Below are positions 60,789-64,000 of a stretch of 64,000 nt of DNA, piece by piece (positions within the stretch are counted from its first letter, which is position 1; each line of letters begins with the position of its first letter). The stretch spans positions 7,551,860-7,615,859 of the forward strand of contig OY757904.1 in the NCBI GenBank assembly GCA_963585895.1, read 5' to 3'. The notes under the pieces were generated by a model. That model was not told the DNA's origin and did no database searches. It saw nothing but the letters and a program-made list of their open reading frames with translations. The translations under genes were made by a program, and so were the position numbers. The stretch is from Sepioteuthis lessoniana. Lineage: Eukaryota; Mollusca; Cephalopoda; Myopsida; Loliginidae.

Positions 60789-60820
<32 letters not shown>

Positions 60821-60853
60821 CAGTCTGATCTATCTATCTATCTATCTATCTAT
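60668..60853. repeat. (TATC)n array with TCAGTCTGATC interruptions
   Basis: Blocks of tatc are separated by a recurring tcagtctgatctatc motif (three times) and one 30-bp unique insert (60709-60730). Confidence 0.88.
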
Positions 60854-60949
60854 TATAAAAAGCCAGTCAAATTTTGGTGGGCAACCACAAAAATGATCAA
60901 TAAAAATTGTTAAAAAGAATCTTGTCTATAATTTTTAACAAAACATATT

Positions 60950-61022
<73 letters not shown>

Positions 61023-62313
61023 CACATGTAGACATACACAAATGCCTAATATAGAAGTCTCTACCATTAGAACTTCAACAGCAGAAGTTTTGTAGGTTAT
61101 AAAAAAATAGAAAGAAATGTTGAAAAGATTAGAGAAATTAAGATAATTTTCTATTAGAAAAAACTATTATTTGATTTTATATCTTATGGTGACCTAAAGC
61201 TAAAAATGAAATCATACATCAGAAATGAAATTGCTAAACATGATAGAAATCTTGATGTTTAGTTGTTTTTTCTTCTTTTTCAATAAAATAAGCTGAATGT
61301 TATTTGATGCATGCATCAAAAAATATTGAGAGATTTGAGAACAGATTTGTGAATATTAAACATTGAAATGATTTTTCATTAGGAACATATTTTTTTCTAG
61401 CCACAGAGTAAACCAAAAAAAAAAAATCTCTTTGCATTATTTGTCTTTATGGAAGCGACTGAACAATATCATTACGATGATATTTCATTGGAAAAAGCCT
61501 GACAAAGAATTACTGTTCAAATATGATTTCAAATCCAAACAACAATAATTTGATTGTTGAAGAAAGGATTTCCAACATAACACTTGTAGATATAGCTCAG
61601 TAGTTTAGGCAGAGATTTATTGACTGAAATTTGTGCTTCTGACCCTGATACTAAATTGGGAATATAAACCTCAAAGATAAAACGTGTATAGTAATTAATA
61701 TTGCTAACAACAGAATGAAATAGCATATCCAAGACATCCATATTTGGAAAGATTGCAGAGGTCTGTCCATCTCTAGTGCAATGGATGGGCCTCAATCTGG
61801 GAGAATAGCCTAAAGAATCACTGTTAACTCCTATATAAGGTAAGCATGTGTTAACAAAAGTGTATTTATGTAAACTCTTTATTTTCTGTAATAAATAGGA
61901 CAAATTTCTATGCTTTTGATTGACAGTATAAAAGAGAGAAAATATTGTAATGTATTTGATAAAAAACTTTGGTACTTACATCATGACTAGCAACTAAAAT
62001 AAACATCTCTTACTGAAAGTGCTTTAACCCTTTCAACTCTTGATTGTCAGACATTTGTATATGAACTAAACAAAAATCACCAAAACTCATCCATGAAAAT
62101 TTTGAAAGTTCACTTTGGGGCTTAGACATTGTCGCTGAAAACTATTTCATATTTCTTTTTAATAAAATAATCATAATGTTAAACTTTTTATTATTTGTAT
62201 TCAATGTTGTATTATTCTCTCAACTCGTGAGAGGTTAAAAGAAATGAACAGAAAGTAAAAAGACTGGGTGTTAACTTTTGTTGTTCATTGGTGTTTGTCA
62301 CTGAAAAATGTGC

Positions 62314-62562
62314 GGGGGGTGTCCTCCTCGTGGCGTAATGGTTAAAGCGATGGACTGCGGGATCGTAGTAAGCTAGTTCGTACTCCAGTCGCGCTATTAC
62401 ATTCACTTTCAGGCAAATATCCTTGGGAAAAGTATGAACCTTCTCATCCCCCCAGCAATGGGTTAAATAGTACCACTACTGTTCTTCTAGGAGAATGGCT
62501 TTGGCATTAAATAACCTACAAAGGTTGATATGCCATTAAACAAAGAAACGAAACTAAACTAA
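62314..62562 (+). mobile_element. SINE-C copy, recent-looking
   Basis: Head gtcctcctcgtggcgtaatg, B-box agttcgtactccagtcgc, tail aaggttgatatgccattaaa then (aaact)n. Perfect 14-bp target duplication actgaaaaatgtgc at 62300-62313 and 62563-62576, arguing for a comparatively young insertion. Confidence 0.9.
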
Positions 62563-62841
62563 ACTGAAAAATGTGCATCTCTTATTGTAAACAAAAAATG
62601 ACAACTTTGTTACAGAAGTGATTTCCTAAAACCCAAAGGCTAATGTTATATAACTATTTAGTGCTCAGCCCAAAATATCAGGTTTACAGATTTAAATGAT
62701 TAAAATTGTCTTAAATGTTTACAATGGATAAATGCAGAAATCTATTTTAAAAGTGGTGTAGTTGTAAAATAATTAGCAAATTGGTGATTAATATTTTGTT
62801 GTAGTAAGTTTGTTTATAATGTAATCAATAGTGTTTTATCT

Positions 62842-63112
62842 ATTGAAGAAATGGAATTCGTGTCCCAAGTTCAAATCTTCAAGGAAGCAGTTTGTATTTC
62901 ACTTTGCTCTATCGCTTTTAGGGAAGGCATGAATTCACCTATTTTCCTTTAACTATAGGTAAATAATTGAGCTGATTAGGTTTTCTAGCCTTTTGAAAAG
63001 GCAACCAATTTAGGAGAAAGAAAACTGAATCCACACAAGCAGTACTTTTAAAGATTAATCTTGTACCACACCCTGCTCATGGTAGAGAGGTTGGATATAT
63101 ACATACATAAAT
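62842..63112 (+). mobile_element. SINE-A copy, old
   Basis: B-box ccaagttcaaatcttcaagg, body blocks taggagaaagaaaact and cctgctcatggtagagagg, tail ggttggatatatacat. Many substitutions. Confidence 0.75.
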
Positions 63113-63194
63113 TATGCTGTCTTACATTTTATGAAATAGCCTGTATATTAAGTAATATTACTTTATATATGAATATACATGAAGCAATAGTTTC

Positions 63195-63249
<55 letters not shown>

Positions 63250-63301
63250 CCTATTTAGGTTAAATTTGAGCTTAGGCAAAAGCATGTTACTGAAATCAAC
63301 T

Positions 63302-63342
<41 letters not shown>

Positions 63343-64000
63343 CATCCTTGAATAACTGGAAAAGGCTTTTTAAGTCAAGAGATTTTTTTTTTGTCCTTCT
63401 CCACCCTGTGAGTCTTTCCATGATGTATTTTCTGAGATTTTAATGAGTTTTTCCTTTCAATAAACATAAAAAGCTTTTATTTGAGAAATCCATTATCCCC
63501 ATTCTGGTAAAAGAGATGAATTGTATTTCATGGGTGTTGGATAGTTTTATTTTAATGATATTCAATTTAAACACTTTTGAATGAACCATAGGGGACATTG
63601 TGAGGTGGTACAATATTTTCTTAATTTATGAAGAAATATTGAAATATGCCATTTCTTTTAAAAAGGACAAAAATTGTGGGATACATTTATCAAAAAGATA
63701 AATGAGAGTATATGGATGGAAACTTAGGGGTATTTAATAATAAGGGAAATTTCTTATTATTTGGTTCCATAATGCCAGAGGTGGATGTTGGTGGTATAGT
63801 AGTAGAAGGTGAACCTTCCAGCGAATAATCTATAATTTTTTGCATTGTTGTAGATAGCAGCAGAGCATCAGTCTAGCAAAATAGCATCTGATTTGTTTGT
63901 CATAGAATTTCTCCAAAAGGAAAAAAAATACACCAAGTGACATCTGTTGATTCTTGCGGAACATTTACAGAGACCAAACAATGAGTACAGTTTGGTGGTG
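63113..64000. other. AT-rich sequence with two TA arrays; start of an unclassified repeat at the end
   Basis: 63950-64000 begins a copy of the repeat seen inverted at 59000-59690; it is cut by the window end. Confidence 0.45.

Noticed and set aside
60668-60853. CRISPR-like regularly spaced repeats
   Set aside because: The repeats are TATC microsatellite blocks with a recurring variant; there are no unique spacers, and the sequence is eukaryotic.

Overview
The window reads as a gene-poor, strongly AT-rich stretch of a large metazoan nuclear genome, most probably a cephalopod and octopus-like. The organism call is an inference. It rests on several tRNA-derived SINE families of the kind described from octopus and squid, very long (TA)n and (CA)n arrays, mariner, Penelope-like and several LINE families, and a single animal ion-channel exon. 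There are no bacterial-style operons, no CRISPR array and no convincing free-standing tRNA gene.

The only host coding sequence I can support is one 410-nt exon on the minus strand (21437-21846). It encodes the S3 to S5 part of a small-conductance calcium-activated potassium (SK/KCNN) channel and has clean splice sites on both sides. It sits in an unusually repeat-poor interval (about 20890-23260). No other exon of this gene was recognised, so much of the window may be intron on one or both sides.

Nearly everything else recognisable is mobile DNA in decay. LINE-X (RTE-like, 3' end followed by a GATGAT-type tail) is at 2679-2915, 15551-16351, 19493-19659 and 49519-49614. LINE-Y (R2/R4-like C-terminal region, AAT-type tails) is at 6349-6775, 14096-14965, 28006-28335, 28690-28890 and 29623-29850. 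LINE-Z is an L2/CR1-like element whose 3' region carries a 70-bp minisatellite and ends in a (TGAT)n-type tail; copies are at 1046-1838, 10110-10540, 37027-37140, 40125-40540, 54655-55690 and 59926-60225. Two Penelope-like families with GIY-YIG remnants lie at 7798-8700 and 49975-50530, and tail fragments of the second form an inverted pair at 2172-2640. At least five mariner families are present. There is also a solo LTR (6925-7138, 5-bp target duplication), a 327-bp near-perfect palindrome (7424-7750) and a fragment of 28S rRNA (26813-27160).

Four SINE families are interspersed, several with visible target-site duplications and two nested inside older elements (51695-51989 in a mariner; 54811-55056 in LINE-Z). 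SINE-C shares its 3' tail with LINE-Z, which suggests that LINE-Z is its mobilising partner. Two copies of one mariner family carry a telomere-like (TTAGGG)n tract at the same internal deletion junction. The gaps between named features are AT-rich sequence, mostly without recognisable content, and microsatellites.
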